Source: Marinospirillum alkalitolerans (GTDB lineage Bacteria > Pseudomonadota > Gammaproteobacteria > Pseudomonadales > Halomonadaceae). Taken from it: 64,000 nt of DNA. Shown here one piece after another: positions 1 through 7,821 of the stretch. The translations under genes were made by a program, and so were the position numbers. Within the stretch, counting starts at the first letter, position 1; every line of letters begins with the position of its first letter. The DNA is taken from positions 186,001 through 250,000 of the forward strand of contig NZ_JBANFI010000003.1 in assembly GCF_045055655.1 (NCBI RefSeq), written 5' to 3'. The notes beneath the pieces were generated by a model. The model was not told the DNA's origin and searched no databases. It saw nothing but the letters and a program-made list of their open reading frames with translations.

Positions 1-1503
1 TGGCTGCGCGAGAGAGAGATAATGCAAACGGCTGGTATCGACCTGCTGCTGAAGCTGCTCGAGTTGTCCAGCATAGGGAGGATGGCCGCTGAAGAGTTCA
101 TAGGCAATGGCCGCAATCGAAAACTGATCGGCGCGCGGTGTTGGAGCCAGATCCAGATAATATTCTGGCGCAGAATAGGGCGTGAGCCCAACCCGGCGCG
201 CCAGCGTGAGCAGACTCGGCAGGCCTTCCATATCGGCTGGATTCATCAGGCCGCAAGCTGCAAAATCCACCAGTTTCAAGCGTCCATCACGATCAACCAG
301 CATGTTCTCCGGCGACAGGTTTTGATGCATCACATCATGACGATGCAGCGCGCGAACAGCTTTGGTCAGCTGCTCAATCAGATCGATCTTCTGCTTGATG
401 TCCGCTTCTGGATAGGCGACCCGCCACTGCGCCAGCGACTGGCCTTCGATATACTCCATCAGATAATAGAGCTGGGTTCGTGGACGCGAAAGATCCACGA
501 CCTTGGCGATATAGGGCGAGCCAACCCGCTGCACAACCCATTGTTGCAACATAAAGTGGCGAATCAATTCTTTTTTTCGGGCCAGCTGAGGTGAGGGAGC
601 CTTCAGCACACGTTGAAGCTGTGTTTGTGGATCAAAGACGCGATACAGGCGACTGGTCAAGCTGCGTGATAACACCTGCTGCACCTGATAGCCATCGATC
701 TCATCCCCGACGCGCAACTCATCTGGTACCGGTAAACTGGCATAGGCACTGCCTAGATCCTCTTGCTGCTGCTGAGGCAACTGATCCACGCGCAACAACT
801 GAAAACAAAAGTTATGGCTGGAATAGCCGCGTCGACTGGCTTTTTCAATCGCCTGCTTCAAGATTTCATCACAGGTCTGGTGTAGATCCTCAGGATGTTG
901 GCGCACCAGCTGCACCAGATCAGATGGCATCAAGGTGCCTTTGACAGCCTGAGTGGTGAACAGGAATAAATCCCCTTGGCGCAGATTAAAGTTCAGATAA
1001 TCAATATCCACGCTTGGATCCATCCCCAATGCACGCGAAGGATAGCGGTAGCCACCTAGAAAAGTCGTGTGCTCACGCGTGAGCTGCTGTACCTCAGCCC
1101 CTCTGATGCGATACACCAGCGTATCGCCCATATGAAAAAGATGGCCCTGTTGACCACGCAACACCGCAATACTCATCGAGCTAATATAGCTGCCATGACT
1201 GAGCGTCCGGCTTTGTGCAAAAAGCCAAGCATTTAAAGCCGCCAAGACACGGTTGGCCGAAGTTTTGACATCCCAGTTATCAGGTGTGGCATAGTAGTCA
1301 GCAATAAACCCGCGCACGCACAGATCCCCAGCCTGCTTGGCCAGCGTATTGCGCCAAGTAGAATCCGACACCACGCCCGCCACACCTTTCACCGCCAGTT
1401 GGGAGTCTCTGGGATAGCTCACCGCCATAGAAGAGCGCGCATGACGCCGGTCCTGAGCAAGATAGGCCTGCCCATAACTGACTTTTAATTCATCCAAATG
1501 CAT
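1..1503 (-). CDS. PP2C phosphatase/protein kinase fusion, catalytically degenerate, 3' end cut by window
   Basis: The 501 visible residues hold an N-terminal PP2C-like domain (about 5-240) and a C-terminal eukaryotic-type Ser/Thr kinase domain (about 265-501, unfinished). The family is the bifunctional kinase/phosphatase of gammaproteobacteria, usually cytoplasmic and often found near nitrate-assimilation genes (family knowledge). Retained features include MGD (125-127), a beta-3 lysine K301 in VLK and SAPE (about 444-447). The metal-binding and catalytic motifs look altered: SDG is SDS (46-48), TDG is TTQ (183-185), DN is HN (230-231), HRD is HQN (393-395) and DFG is DFA (413-415). Start ATG at 1503 follows a GAGAAGGGG ribosome site. 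It is divergent from ppa. Fold assignment is firm; loss of both activities is inferred. Confidence 0.85.
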   Translation of the reverse strand, partial: MHLDELKVSYGQAYLAQDRRHARSSMAVSYPRDSQLAVKGVAGVVSDSTWRNTLAKQAGDLCVRGFIADYYATPDNWDVKTSANRVLAALNAWLFAQSRTLSHGSYISSMSIAVLRGQQGHLFHMGDTLVYRIRGAEVQQLTREHTTFLGGYRYPSRALGMDPSVDIDYLNFNLRQGDLFLFTTQAVKGTLMPSDLVQLVRQHPEDLHQTCDEILKQAIEKASRRGYSSHNFCFQLLRVDQLPQQQQEDLGSAYASLPVPDELRVGDEIDGYQVQQVLSRSLTSRLYRVFDPQTQLQRVLKAPSPQLARKKELIRHFMLQQWVVQRVGSPYIAKVVDLSRPRTQLYYLMEYIEGQSLAQWRVAYPEADIKQKIDLIEQLTKAVRALHRHDVMHQNLSPENMLVDRDGRLKLVDFAACGLMNPADMEGLPSLLTLARRVGLTPYSAPEYYLDLAPTPRADQFSIAAIAYELFSGHPPYAGQLEQLQQQVDTSRLHYLSLAQP

Positions 1504-1621
1504 GACCCCTTCTCAACCTGCTCCATCGATGTGTGTCCAAGTGTGATTTGATCAGCGCAATGCAGCAACCTGGGCTTGGCAAGAGTATCCTCTGACTGCG
1601 CCTTGCTTCCAAGCCTCAGCC

Positions 1622-1680
1622 CTTATCCCTTGGTCTCAATTGTGCATAAAAATGAGCCTAAAAAGCTTATCCCTTGGTCT
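1622..1680. repeat. 15-bp direct repeat between the kinase/phosphatase gene and ppa
   Basis: CTTATCCCTTGGTCT occurs at 1622-1636 and again at 1666-1680, perfectly, 44 bp apart start to start (about four helical turns). It lies just upstream of the ppa promoter in a 261-bp divergent intergenic region. It could be a pair of regulator sites or a small duplication; nothing here tells which. Confidence 0.6.
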
Positions 1681-1697
1681 GATACCCTGCCTTGCGC

Positions 1698-1727
1698 TTG
1701 GTTTTATCGGTCGAGGGTGCGTATAAT
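1698..1727 (+). promoter_or_regulatory. Probable sigma-70 promoter of ppa
   Basis: A perfect -10 hexamer TATAAT lies at 1722-1727, with TTGGTT at 1698-1703 as the -35 and an 18-bp spacer. The predicted transcript starts near 1734, leaving a leader of about 30 nt before the ppa ATG. Confidence 0.6.
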
Positions 1728-1764
1728 TCCAGCGCAAAATCAACCACTGCAAAAGGTCAACGCA

Positions 1765-2292
1765 ATGAGCTATACCAAAATTCCAGCTGGAAAATCCTTG
1801 CCTGATGATATCTACGTTGTCATCGAAATTCCTGCTAATCATTCCCCAGTGAAGTATGAAATTGATAAGGATATGGATGCGTTAGTTGTTGACCGCTTCA
1901 TGGCGACGCCCATGTTCTATCCAGCTAACTATGGCTATATCCCCCAGACACTGGGTGATGATGGCGACCCTCTCGATGTGCTGGTGATCACTCCTTACCC
2001 TGTTGAGCCAGGCAGTGTGATTCGTTGCCGCGCCGTCGGTGTACTCAATATGACCGACGAAGGGGGTGTCGATGAGAAGCTGGTGGCCGTGCCTCACCAG
2101 AAGCTGACCAGCCTCTATAACGACATCCAAGATATCGAAGATGTGCCTGAGTTGCTGCGCAAGCAAATCTCCCATTTCTTCGAGAACTACAAGGATCTGG
2201 AAGAAGGTAAATGGGTGAAGGTTGAGGCTTGGGGCCCAGCAGCAGAAGCACGTGCTGCCATTGAAAAAGCTGCGGCTGCCTACAAAGGCTAA
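1765..2292 (+). CDS. ppa: Inorganic pyrophosphatase
   Basis: Soluble family I pyrophosphatase, 175 residues (E. coli enzyme 176). It hydrolyses pyrophosphate to phosphate in the cytoplasm, pulling biosynthetic polymerisations forward. The family signature DGDPLDV is at 66-72 and supplies the metal-binding aspartates; the MFYPANYGYIP stretch (50-60) is also typical. The ATG at 1765 is chosen over upstream in-frame codons because AAAGG sits just before it and the protein then matches the family length. It is a single-gene unit with its own promoter and is followed by a strong hairpin. Confidence 0.97.
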   Translation: MSYTKIPAGKSLPDDIYVVIEIPANHSPVKYEIDKDMDALVVDRFMATPMFYPANYGYIPQTLGDDGDPLDVLVITPYPVEPGSVIRCRAVGVLNMTDEGGVDEKLVAVPHQKLTSLYNDIQDIEDVPELLRKQISHFFENYKDLEEGKWVKVEAWGPAAEARAAIEKAAAAYKG

Positions 2293-2299
2293 TCCCGCT

Positions 2300-2324
2300 G
2301 CTACCCTGCATTCAGCAGGGTAGC
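2300..2324. terminator. Perfect 10-bp hairpin between convergent ppa and LysR genes
   Basis: GCTACCCTGC at 2300-2309 pairs with GCAGGGTAGC at 2315-2324 around a 5-nt loop. There is no T run on either side, so it is either a factor-assisted stop or a 3'-end-protecting hairpin serving both convergent genes. Confidence 0.5.
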
Positions 2325-2330
2325 GCCACC

Positions 2331-3239
2331 TCACTCCCCATCTTTCACGCCATGCGGCTGATGCCCAGCTCGCCAGAGCAGATACTCATCCAGCAGATAA
2401 CGGCTGCGCTCACTTATCGACTGCTTGCGATGATGCACCAGATAAATCGACCACTCGACTTCAGTCGCTAAACGCCACTCCCGTGTGAGCTGCTGCCAGG
2501 TCGAAGCCTCCCAGATGCTGCGTGGTACCACAGTAAAGCCCAAACCCCGTGCAACCGCATCCAACACAAGATGCATCTGGTTGATAAAGACACGCTGGGT
2601 CACCTGTCGCTGGCCGCGAAACTCCTCTGGGAAATTGGCACGCAACACAGAAGACAGCAACTGAGCGCCCTGCTCATGCTCGATAAAGCCCAAGCTCAAT
2701 AGATCTTGCAGTTTGTTCCCTTGAAAGTCCGCCGGCACCACCAGAATCAAGGGTTCTTGCATATACTCTTGCAGCTGTAAATCAGCATGCTTAGTAAACT
2801 CACTGACCAGTGCCACATCCGACTTACGCTGCAAGACCTCCTGCGCTGCTTGTGCATTGTTTGCAAAGCGCAGATCCAGCTTCAGGCGCGGATAATTTTT
2901 CATATAACCCAGGGTAAAGGGATAAAACAGCTCGCCCACCAACTCAGGGCAGATAAAGCGACATTCGCCGCCTTCGGCGAGATCCTGCTCAAGACGATGA
3001 CGAAACTGATCATGCTCAGCAAAGAGCCGCAAGGCGTAGTCATACACCTGACGGCCAGCAGGAGTCAGCTCAAAGCTGCGTCCCTGACGCATCAGCAAGG
3101 GTAGGCCAAAATACTGCTCTAATTTGCGTACCTGCTGACTCACAGCAGGTTGCGTCATTTCAAGACGACGCGCGGTGAGCGTGAAACTCCCTGTTTCGAC
3201 CAGACTGATAAAAGTTTTGAAGTACAGCGCATTAAACAT
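2331..3239 (-). CDS. LysR-family transcriptional regulator
   Basis: This 302-residue protein has the normal LysR length. The N-terminal winged helix-turn-helix (about 4-62) shows the typical pattern around SFTLTARRLEMTQPAVSQQV, followed by the co-inducer-binding domain (about 90-290). It lies downstream of the permease gene 3338-4738 on the same strand, but a terminator separates them. The target is not evident; most LysR proteins regulate a neighbour, so the permease is a candidate. The ATG at 3239 has only a weak ribosome site. The ligand is unknown. Confidence 0.9.
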   Translation of the reverse strand: MFNALYFKTFISLVETGSFTLTARRLEMTQPAVSQQVRKLEQYFGLPLLMRQGRSFELTPAGRQVYDYALRLFAEHDQFRHRLEQDLAEGGECRFICPELVGELFYPFTLGYMKNYPRLKLDLRFANNAQAAQEVLQRKSDVALVSEFTKHADLQLQEYMQEPLILVVPADFQGNKLQDLLSLGFIEHEQGAQLLSSVLRANFPEEFRGQRQVTQRVFINQMHLVLDAVARGLGFTVVPRSIWEASTWQQLTREWRLATEVEWSIYLVHHRKQSISERSRYLLDEYLLWRAGHQPHGVKDGE

Positions 3240-3256
3240 AGGTGAACTCTAGAAAT

Positions 3257-3292
3257 AGAAAAAGCCCCGAGCCAAGGGCTGGGGGCTTTATT
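3257..3292 (-). terminator. Rho-independent terminator of the permease gene
   Basis: Read on the minus strand, AAAGCCCCC and GGGGCTTTTT flank an imperfect stem and end in a T run. It lies after the permease stop and before the LysR start, so it also sits in the LysR 5' region and could attenuate read-through into that gene. Confidence 0.75.
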
Positions 3293-3337
3293 GTAATGCC
3301 GAAATACTTTTATGCTAGATGATCCGTGTTGCTGAGG

Positions 3338-4738
3338 TCACCGATCAGCCGGTTTTTCATTATCCTGCGGCATATTATCATCCACGTGGATCGGCTCGGC
3401 CGTATCTTCGGCTGCTTTTTTACGGCCACGGAACTCAATCAGGAAGTACATCACCAAACCGGCACCCAGGCCCCAAGCGGCACCGTGCGTGGCTAAAACC
3501 ACACCCATGACACCCGCTACGCCCATCGAGGTGGCGTTATCGATCTGCTCAACCGCGACAGCAATACACAGATAGCCGGTGATCAGCAGCGTAATCGACA
3601 AGGCAATGGGCAATACAGGACGGAAGACAGTGACCAGCGGCAGTAAAAAGAGCGCGATAAAACCGACAATCCAGAACACACCCGCACCAGAATAGATGGT
3701 ATCCATGGCATTGCGGCCATAACGGTAGCGCTCAGCAATGGTGGCCATAACACCAGTAAACAGCGGGCCAGCCAAACCAGGATAGGGCGCAAAGAAAGCA
3801 TGAATGGCGTTACGAATACCAGTGATCAGGTGAACACGGTCAACGTTAACTTCAATTTTCTCGTCAGGACGCAGGTGGTCAACACGCTTGATTAAGCTTT
3901 GGCCCACAATGATGTCACCAAAGGCAATAATATAGGCAATAATCGCCGTTGGAATCGCAGCCGCCATCATCGCTAAGGTAGGGAAGCCCAAGGTAAAGGG
4001 AAGCCAGTTCCAGATCTCACCAAAGGCAGGCACATTGATGCCCCACTCGATATCGGGCAGCGGATATTCCTTAACAGACCAACCGATGATCATGGTCAGC
4101 AGCATACCTGGCACCATGCCATAACCTGCAATCAGCTTGGCCCAACGGTGCTTTTCAGTCCAATCACGGAAAGACAAGGAAAAGAGCACATAGGCCGTCA
4201 CCAAGCCACCGATAATCAAAGAGATTGGCGTGTTATGCAGACGGCCACCGATGCTGATCTCGCCAGAAATAGCGGCAATACCGGCACCAAGCAGAATCCC
4301 TGCTTTAATCGAGTTCGGAATATTATTGACCAGTGTACTGCCAAGGCGAGTCACCGCCATAAACAAGAAAACCAAGGCAACCACCAGCTGCAGCGCCACC
4401 AAAGCCACAATCGCATCTGGACCTGGCTCAAAATCGCCTAAGTAGAGCAAAACCACTGGAATCGCCGGTGTAATCCAGCCAGGAACAAAGGGTACGCCGA
4501 GCAAGTTGGGGAGCATAAAGCCGATCCCGCACACCACAACATAGGCCAGTGCCACGTCATAGGGCAGGCCCAGATAGCGTTCAAGCAGCGGGATCATCCC
4601 CATCGCGACGACGAACATCACCAGAGCCTGGATGGTCTCGGCGGTTTCCCAGCGATAGTGGATAAAGGGTAGGCGTATCTTAAAAGGCCCTGCCGGCCAA
4701 TAAGGGTGTTCTTCACCATGCTTGCGTTTTAAGAGCAC
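3338..4738 (-). CDS. Multi-pass membrane permease, NCS2 (xanthine/uracil)-like
   Basis: A very hydrophobic protein of 466 residues with about 12 predicted membrane segments and a short charged, acidic C-terminal tail. Proline- and glycine-rich segments such as the one around VPGWITPAIPVV and the NNIPNSIKAGILLGAGI helix resemble nucleobase-type NCS2/solute-carrier-23 permeases. That is a resemblance by eye, so the substrate is open. No ATG fits: an upstream TTG at 4756 has no ribosome site, whereas GTG at 4738 is preceded by AAGGAA with proper spacing, and I chose it. It is divergent from ppnN and monocistronic, ending in a terminator. Confidence 0.75.
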   Translation of the reverse strand: MLLKRKHGEEHPYWPAGPFKIRLPFIHYRWETAETIQALVMFVVAMGMIPLLERYLGLPYDVALAYVVVCGIGFMLPNLLGVPFVPGWITPAIPVVLLYLGDFEPGPDAIVALVALQLVVALVFLFMAVTRLGSTLVNNIPNSIKAGILLGAGIAAISGEISIGGRLHNTPISLIIGGLVTAYVLFSLSFRDWTEKHRWAKLIAGYGMVPGMLLTMIIGWSVKEYPLPDIEWGINVPAFGEIWNWLPFTLGFPTLAMMAAAIPTAIIAYIIAFGDIIVGQSLIKRVDHLRPDEKIEVNVDRVHLITGIRNAIHAFFAPYPGLAGPLFTGVMATIAERYRYGRNAMDTIYSGAGVFWIVGFIALFLLPLVTVFRPVLPIALSITLLITGYLCIAVAVEQIDNATSMGVAGVMGVVLATHGAAWGLGAGLVMYFLIEFRGRKKAAEDTAEPIHVDDNMPQDNEKPADR

Positions 4739-5104
4739 TGTTGCGTTCCTTATCAATTTATCATTATGTGTTGCGGAGTTGGTTTCCCCTGCGCGGGCAC
4801 CGAGCTCACTTTGCTATTTTTGTCAGTGTGAAACATCAGTGGTTGCTTTTTTACCTTGCTTCGCACGCGAGCACTATTCGACCTTGGCACTAACAACCGC
4901 TTGCTTGCCCAAACAGAACACCAGTCGATTCAACTGCATAAACAGCAATACAAGCAAAAATAAATCTAATAAATTAATAAACATGAAATATTATTCTGCT
5001 GCAGCGCGACAAAAAAGAAAAAACCACACAAAAATTCAGGGCAGCAAAGACCAACAAGATGCTTTATGATAGATCAGCCATGATTCAATCAGGAGAGAGT
5101 GGGT
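4739..5104. other. 366-bp non-coding divergent region between permease and ppnN
   Basis: No convincing gene lies here. A 115-codon plus-strand frame overlaps the permease start, lacks a ribosome site and has low-complexity composition. The stretch around 4935-4995 is notably A+T-rich, consistent with divergent promoters, but I cannot pick single -10/-35 pairs with confidence. Confidence 0.6.
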
Positions 5105-6481
5105 ATGACCTTTACACGCACCAGTGTCAATGCAGTAGTCTCCCCCGAGGGTAGCCTTGAAGTCTTATCTCAAGATGAAGTCAACCGACTGAAAGACACC
5201 TCCAGCAATGGACATCACGAAATGCTGCGTCGCTGCGCATTGGCTGTGCTCTCCTGCGGCAGCCCACAAGATGACAGCCAAGCCCTGCTGGATCAGCACC
5301 CAGATTTTGACATTGAAGTCTTACAACAGGATCGCGGCATTAAGCTGCGCCTAACGGCAGCCCCTGCTGAGGCTTTTGTTGATGGTCAAATGATCCGTGG
5401 TATCCGCGAGCATCTTTTTGCAGTGGTTCGTGATCTGGTTTATGTCTGCAATGAGATCGATCAGCATCCGCGCTATGATCTTGAAGATTCCAGTGCCGCT
5501 ACCGAAGCGGTTTTTCATATTCTGCGCAATGCACGCGCCCTGCAAACCAACCTCTCTCCCAATCTGGTAGTCTGCTGGGGCGGCCACTCGATTTCGCGTG
5601 AAGAATATGAGTACACCAAGGATGTTGGTTATCATCTTGGGCTGCGCGGTCTAGACATCTGCACAGGTTGTGGCCCTGGCGCCATGAAAGGCCCCATGAA
5701 AGGCGCCAACGTAGCTCATGCCAAGCAAAGAACCACGCAGCGGCGTTATATCGGGATTTCTGAGCCAGGGATTATTGCTGCTGAAGCGCCCAATCCCATA
5801 GTGAACCAGCTGATTATCATGCCCGATATTGAAAAACGGCTGGAAGCCTTTGTGCGCCTTGCCCATGGCATTATTGTTTTCCCTGGTGGCGTGGGTACAG
5901 CCGAAGAAATCCTTTACCTTCTTGGATTACTGAGTAGTACAGAAAACCAGCAGCATCCACTGCCCATCGTGATGACAGGACCTGAATCAGCACGCGCTTA
6001 TTTTGAGCAGATTGATGCCTTCTTGGTGCAGGTCTTTGGTGATGAAATACGCCATAAATACCGCATTATCATGAATAATCCGGCAGAAATTGCCCGCTAC
6101 TTAAAAGCGGGAATCGAAGACGTGACCCATTATCGTTGCCAGCATTCTGATGCCTTTTATTTTAACTGGCACTTAAAGATCAACCCTCTCTTTCAGCAAC
6201 CCTTTCATCCTACCCATGAAGCCATGCGTCAATTACAACTCCATCGCAACCAGCCCACCGAAGAGCTGGCAGCTCAATTAAGACGCGCCTTCTCCGGTAT
6301 TGTGGCCGGCAATGTCAAAGCGTCAGGTATTCAAGCCATCCAGCAGCATGGCCCCTTTGAGCTGAAGGGCGAACCCGCTATAATGCAATCCTTGGATCAG
6401 TTATTACGTGCCTTTGTTGCTCAAGGGCGGATGAAGCTGGCCAGCGAGGAGTATCACCCCTGCTATCGTATTATCAATTAA
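5105..6481 (+). CDS. ppnN: Nucleotide 5'-monophosphate nucleosidase, LOG family
   Basis: Orthologue of E. coli PpnN (YgdH): 458 residues against 454, with colinear similarity through the N-terminal extension (LSQDEVNRLK, then DFDIEVLQQDRGIKLRL and EAFVDG). The central Rossmann-type LOG domain carries the phosphate-binding PGGVGTAEE at about 259-267. It cleaves the N-glycosidic bond of purine and pyrimidine monophosphates, releasing base and ribose 5-phosphate, and in E. coli is stimulated by (p)ppGpp. The ATG at 5105 is favoured over GTG 5099 because AGGAG at 5091-5095 is nine bases before the ATG but only three from the GTG. It is monocistronic. Confidence 0.95.
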   Translation: MTFTRTSVNAVVSPEGSLEVLSQDEVNRLKDTSSNGHHEMLRRCALAVLSCGSPQDDSQALLDQHPDFDIEVLQQDRGIKLRLTAAPAEAFVDGQMIRGIREHLFAVVRDLVYVCNEIDQHPRYDLEDSSAATEAVFHILRNARALQTNLSPNLVVCWGGHSISREEYEYTKDVGYHLGLRGLDICTGCGPGAMKGPMKGANVAHAKQRTTQRRYIGISEPGIIAAEAPNPIVNQLIIMPDIEKRLEAFVRLAHGIIVFPGGVGTAEEILYLLGLLSSTENQQHPLPIVMTGPESARAYFEQIDAFLVQVFGDEIRHKYRIIMNNPAEIARYLKAGIEDVTHYRCQHSDAFYFNWHLKINPLFQQPFHPTHEAMRQLQLHRNQPTEELAAQLRRAFSGIVAGNVKASGIQAIQQHGPFELKGEPAIMQSLDQLLRAFVAQGRMKLASEEYHPCYRIIN

Positions 6482-6583
6482 ACCTGCAACGAATCTGAGA
6501 CATAAAAGCACAGGGCTTTGCAGTTATCCTTGGCGTGAAGCTGTAAACTAGCCGGCCAGTATTAAGAGATGGGAGTTTTCAAC

Positions 6584-6868
6584 ATGGTGGATATGGCCAA
6601 GCTCAAGGAGGATGCTCTCAGGCGCAAACAAGAGCATGAAGAAAAGGAGCTCAAACGCCAGATGCAGAGGCGCAAATCCGCTGCGCCTCGCAAAAGAAAA
6701 ACAGCCTCATCTCGTTCTGCACCGAATACAGCGGCACGCGGTGGCCGTACTCAAGTCGTCCAAGCCCAGCCTAAAAAGCGCAAACGCTCTATTAGTCGTT
6801 GGGTGTTGGATATTCTGCTGGTATTAGGTGCGCTACTGGTGATGGTGATGTTTATCAATCCTTTCTAA
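6584..6868 (+). CDS. Small basic protein with C-terminal membrane anchor, unknown
   Basis: This 94-residue protein is not one I recognise. The first about 70 residues are highly charged, with Lys/Arg/Glu-rich helical repeats and then an Ala/Ser/Lys/Arg stretch. One hydrophobic helix (about 71-90, around ILLVLGALLVMVMF) ends the protein, so a tail-anchored inner-membrane protein with a basic cytoplasmic part is likely. ATG 6584 is chosen over ATG 6569 because GGGAG at 6571-6575 gives correct spacing. It follows ppnN at about 100 bp. Confidence 0.7.
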   Translation: MVDMAKLKEDALRRKQEHEEKELKRQMQRRKSAAPRKRKTASSRSAPNTAARGGRTQVVQAQPKKRKRSISRWVLDILLVLGALLVMVMFINPF

Positions 6869-6932
6869 GCGACGGTGCTGCGAGCCTCTCCTTTTATTCG
6901 CTTTTCTAGCCACTGAGATCCTTCCATACTCA

Positions 6933-7379
6933 TCAGCGTGTCAAGGCCTCAACCAGGCTCTGAATCGCAACCTGCGCCCCATCAACAGCTTGAAAATGCT
7001 CTAAAGCATCAATCACCAGCAAAGGCTGAATCGCCTGAGCACCCAGATCTTCCAGCTTGTGCTGAAAGGCACGGCCAGCAGCGGCAAAACTGGCACCATA
7101 AGAAGAATCACCCAGCGCCACGACCGCAAAAGGACGTCCGCTTAACTGCATCGCCTGCGACTCTAGCTGCTGAAAAAAAGGCTGGATCGCATCAGGCAGC
7201 TCGCCCTGACCTGTGGTTGACGTCACGACCAGCAAGATATCTTCTGCACCCAGACGCTCAACCCGTGGCGCTTCATCAAGCTCAGCTGCCAAGCCTGCTT
7301 CTGATAAAGCGCGCTGATATTCTTCTGCGACTTCTGCCGCGCCACCATACACACTGCCCACTGCCAGATAAACTTTCAC
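6933..7379 (-). CDS. Flavodoxin (MioC-like)
   Basis: A short-chain flavodoxin fold of 148 residues. The phosphate loop near the N-terminus (GSVYGGAAEVAEE) is followed by TSTTGQGELPDAI and the ALGDSSYGASFAAAGRAF segment typical of FMN-binding flavodoxins and MioC. It is a soluble one- or two-electron carrier; the partner is not evident. Start is GTG at 7379 with AAGGAG five bases upstream. It lies directly behind the terminator of the 7442-7759 gene, so it may be expressed by read-through or its own promoter. Confidence 0.9.
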   Translation of the reverse strand: MKVYLAVGSVYGGAAEVAEEYQRALSEAGLAAELDEAPRVERLGAEDILLVVTSTTGQGELPDAIQPFFQQLESQAMQLSGRPFAVVALGDSSYGASFAAAGRAFQHKLEDLGAQAIQPLLVIDALEHFQAVDGAQVAIQSLVEALTR

Positions 7380-7394
7380 TCAGGCTCCTTAAAA

Positions 7395-7433
7395 AACAAA
7401 AAAAGCTGGTCAGCGCACACAGGCTCACCAGCT
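7395..7433 (-). terminator. Rho-independent terminator downstream of the 7442-7759 gene
   Basis: On the minus strand AGCTGGT and ACCAGCT form the stem (7427-7433 with 7404-7410), followed by a run of seven T. The flavodoxin ribosome site begins a few bases further on. Confidence 0.85.
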
Positions 7434-7441
7434 TCACAGGA

Positions 7442-7759
7442 TTAATACATGATTTCTGAAATGCGCTCGCGCCAGTCTTGGGCTATCTTCTGCCGCTGAT
7501 GATGGTGCTCCAGCAAGGCTTTATTAAAAGCGCAGAACATATCAGCACAGCCATGCCCAAGATCGAGCGGATTTTGTGCATCCTGGCCTGCAAAGCAGGT
7601 TTTAGAAAGATTAAACCAAGCCTCCCAATAAGTACGCAATGCACTCATTTCGGTTTCGACCAACAGTTCCATGGCCTCTAACCATTGCTTCTGATAGCTT
7701 GCCAAAGGCATCTGCTGTTTATGCAGCTGATCTTTCATGATGTCTATCACTGTTTGCAT
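7442..7759 (-). CDS. Small helical protein, weak phasin resemblance
   Basis: A 105-residue protein predicted almost wholly alpha-helical and amphipathic, with many Gln, Glu, Leu and Trp residues. The size and pattern recall phasin-type proteins, which coat polyhydroxyalkanoate granules, but no diagnostic motif is visible and I do not assign that role. Start ATG 7759 is supported by AAGGAGAAGG; the ORF could be extended upstream to 7780 without a ribosome site. A terminator follows it. Confidence 0.65.
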   Translation of the reverse strand: MQTVIDIMKDQLHKQQMPLASYQKQWLEAMELLVETEMSALRTYWEAWFNLSKTCFAGQDAQNPLDLGHGCADMFCAFNKALLEHHHQRQKIAQDWRERISEIMY

Positions 7760-7821
7760 GACCTTCTCCTTTTTGACCAAGATGAATGCTGAGCATGGCC
7801 TTTTTTAGCGCTTTTTACCAG

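Noticed and set aside
22..594. A 190-codon plus-strand frame opposite the kinase domain
   Set aside because: The minus-strand kinase reading shows recognisable motifs; the opposite frame shows none.
4722..5069. A 115-codon frame in the permease-ppnN gap
   Set aside because: Overlaps the permease start, lacks a ribosome site and has a low-complexity Lys/Asn/Ser composition.
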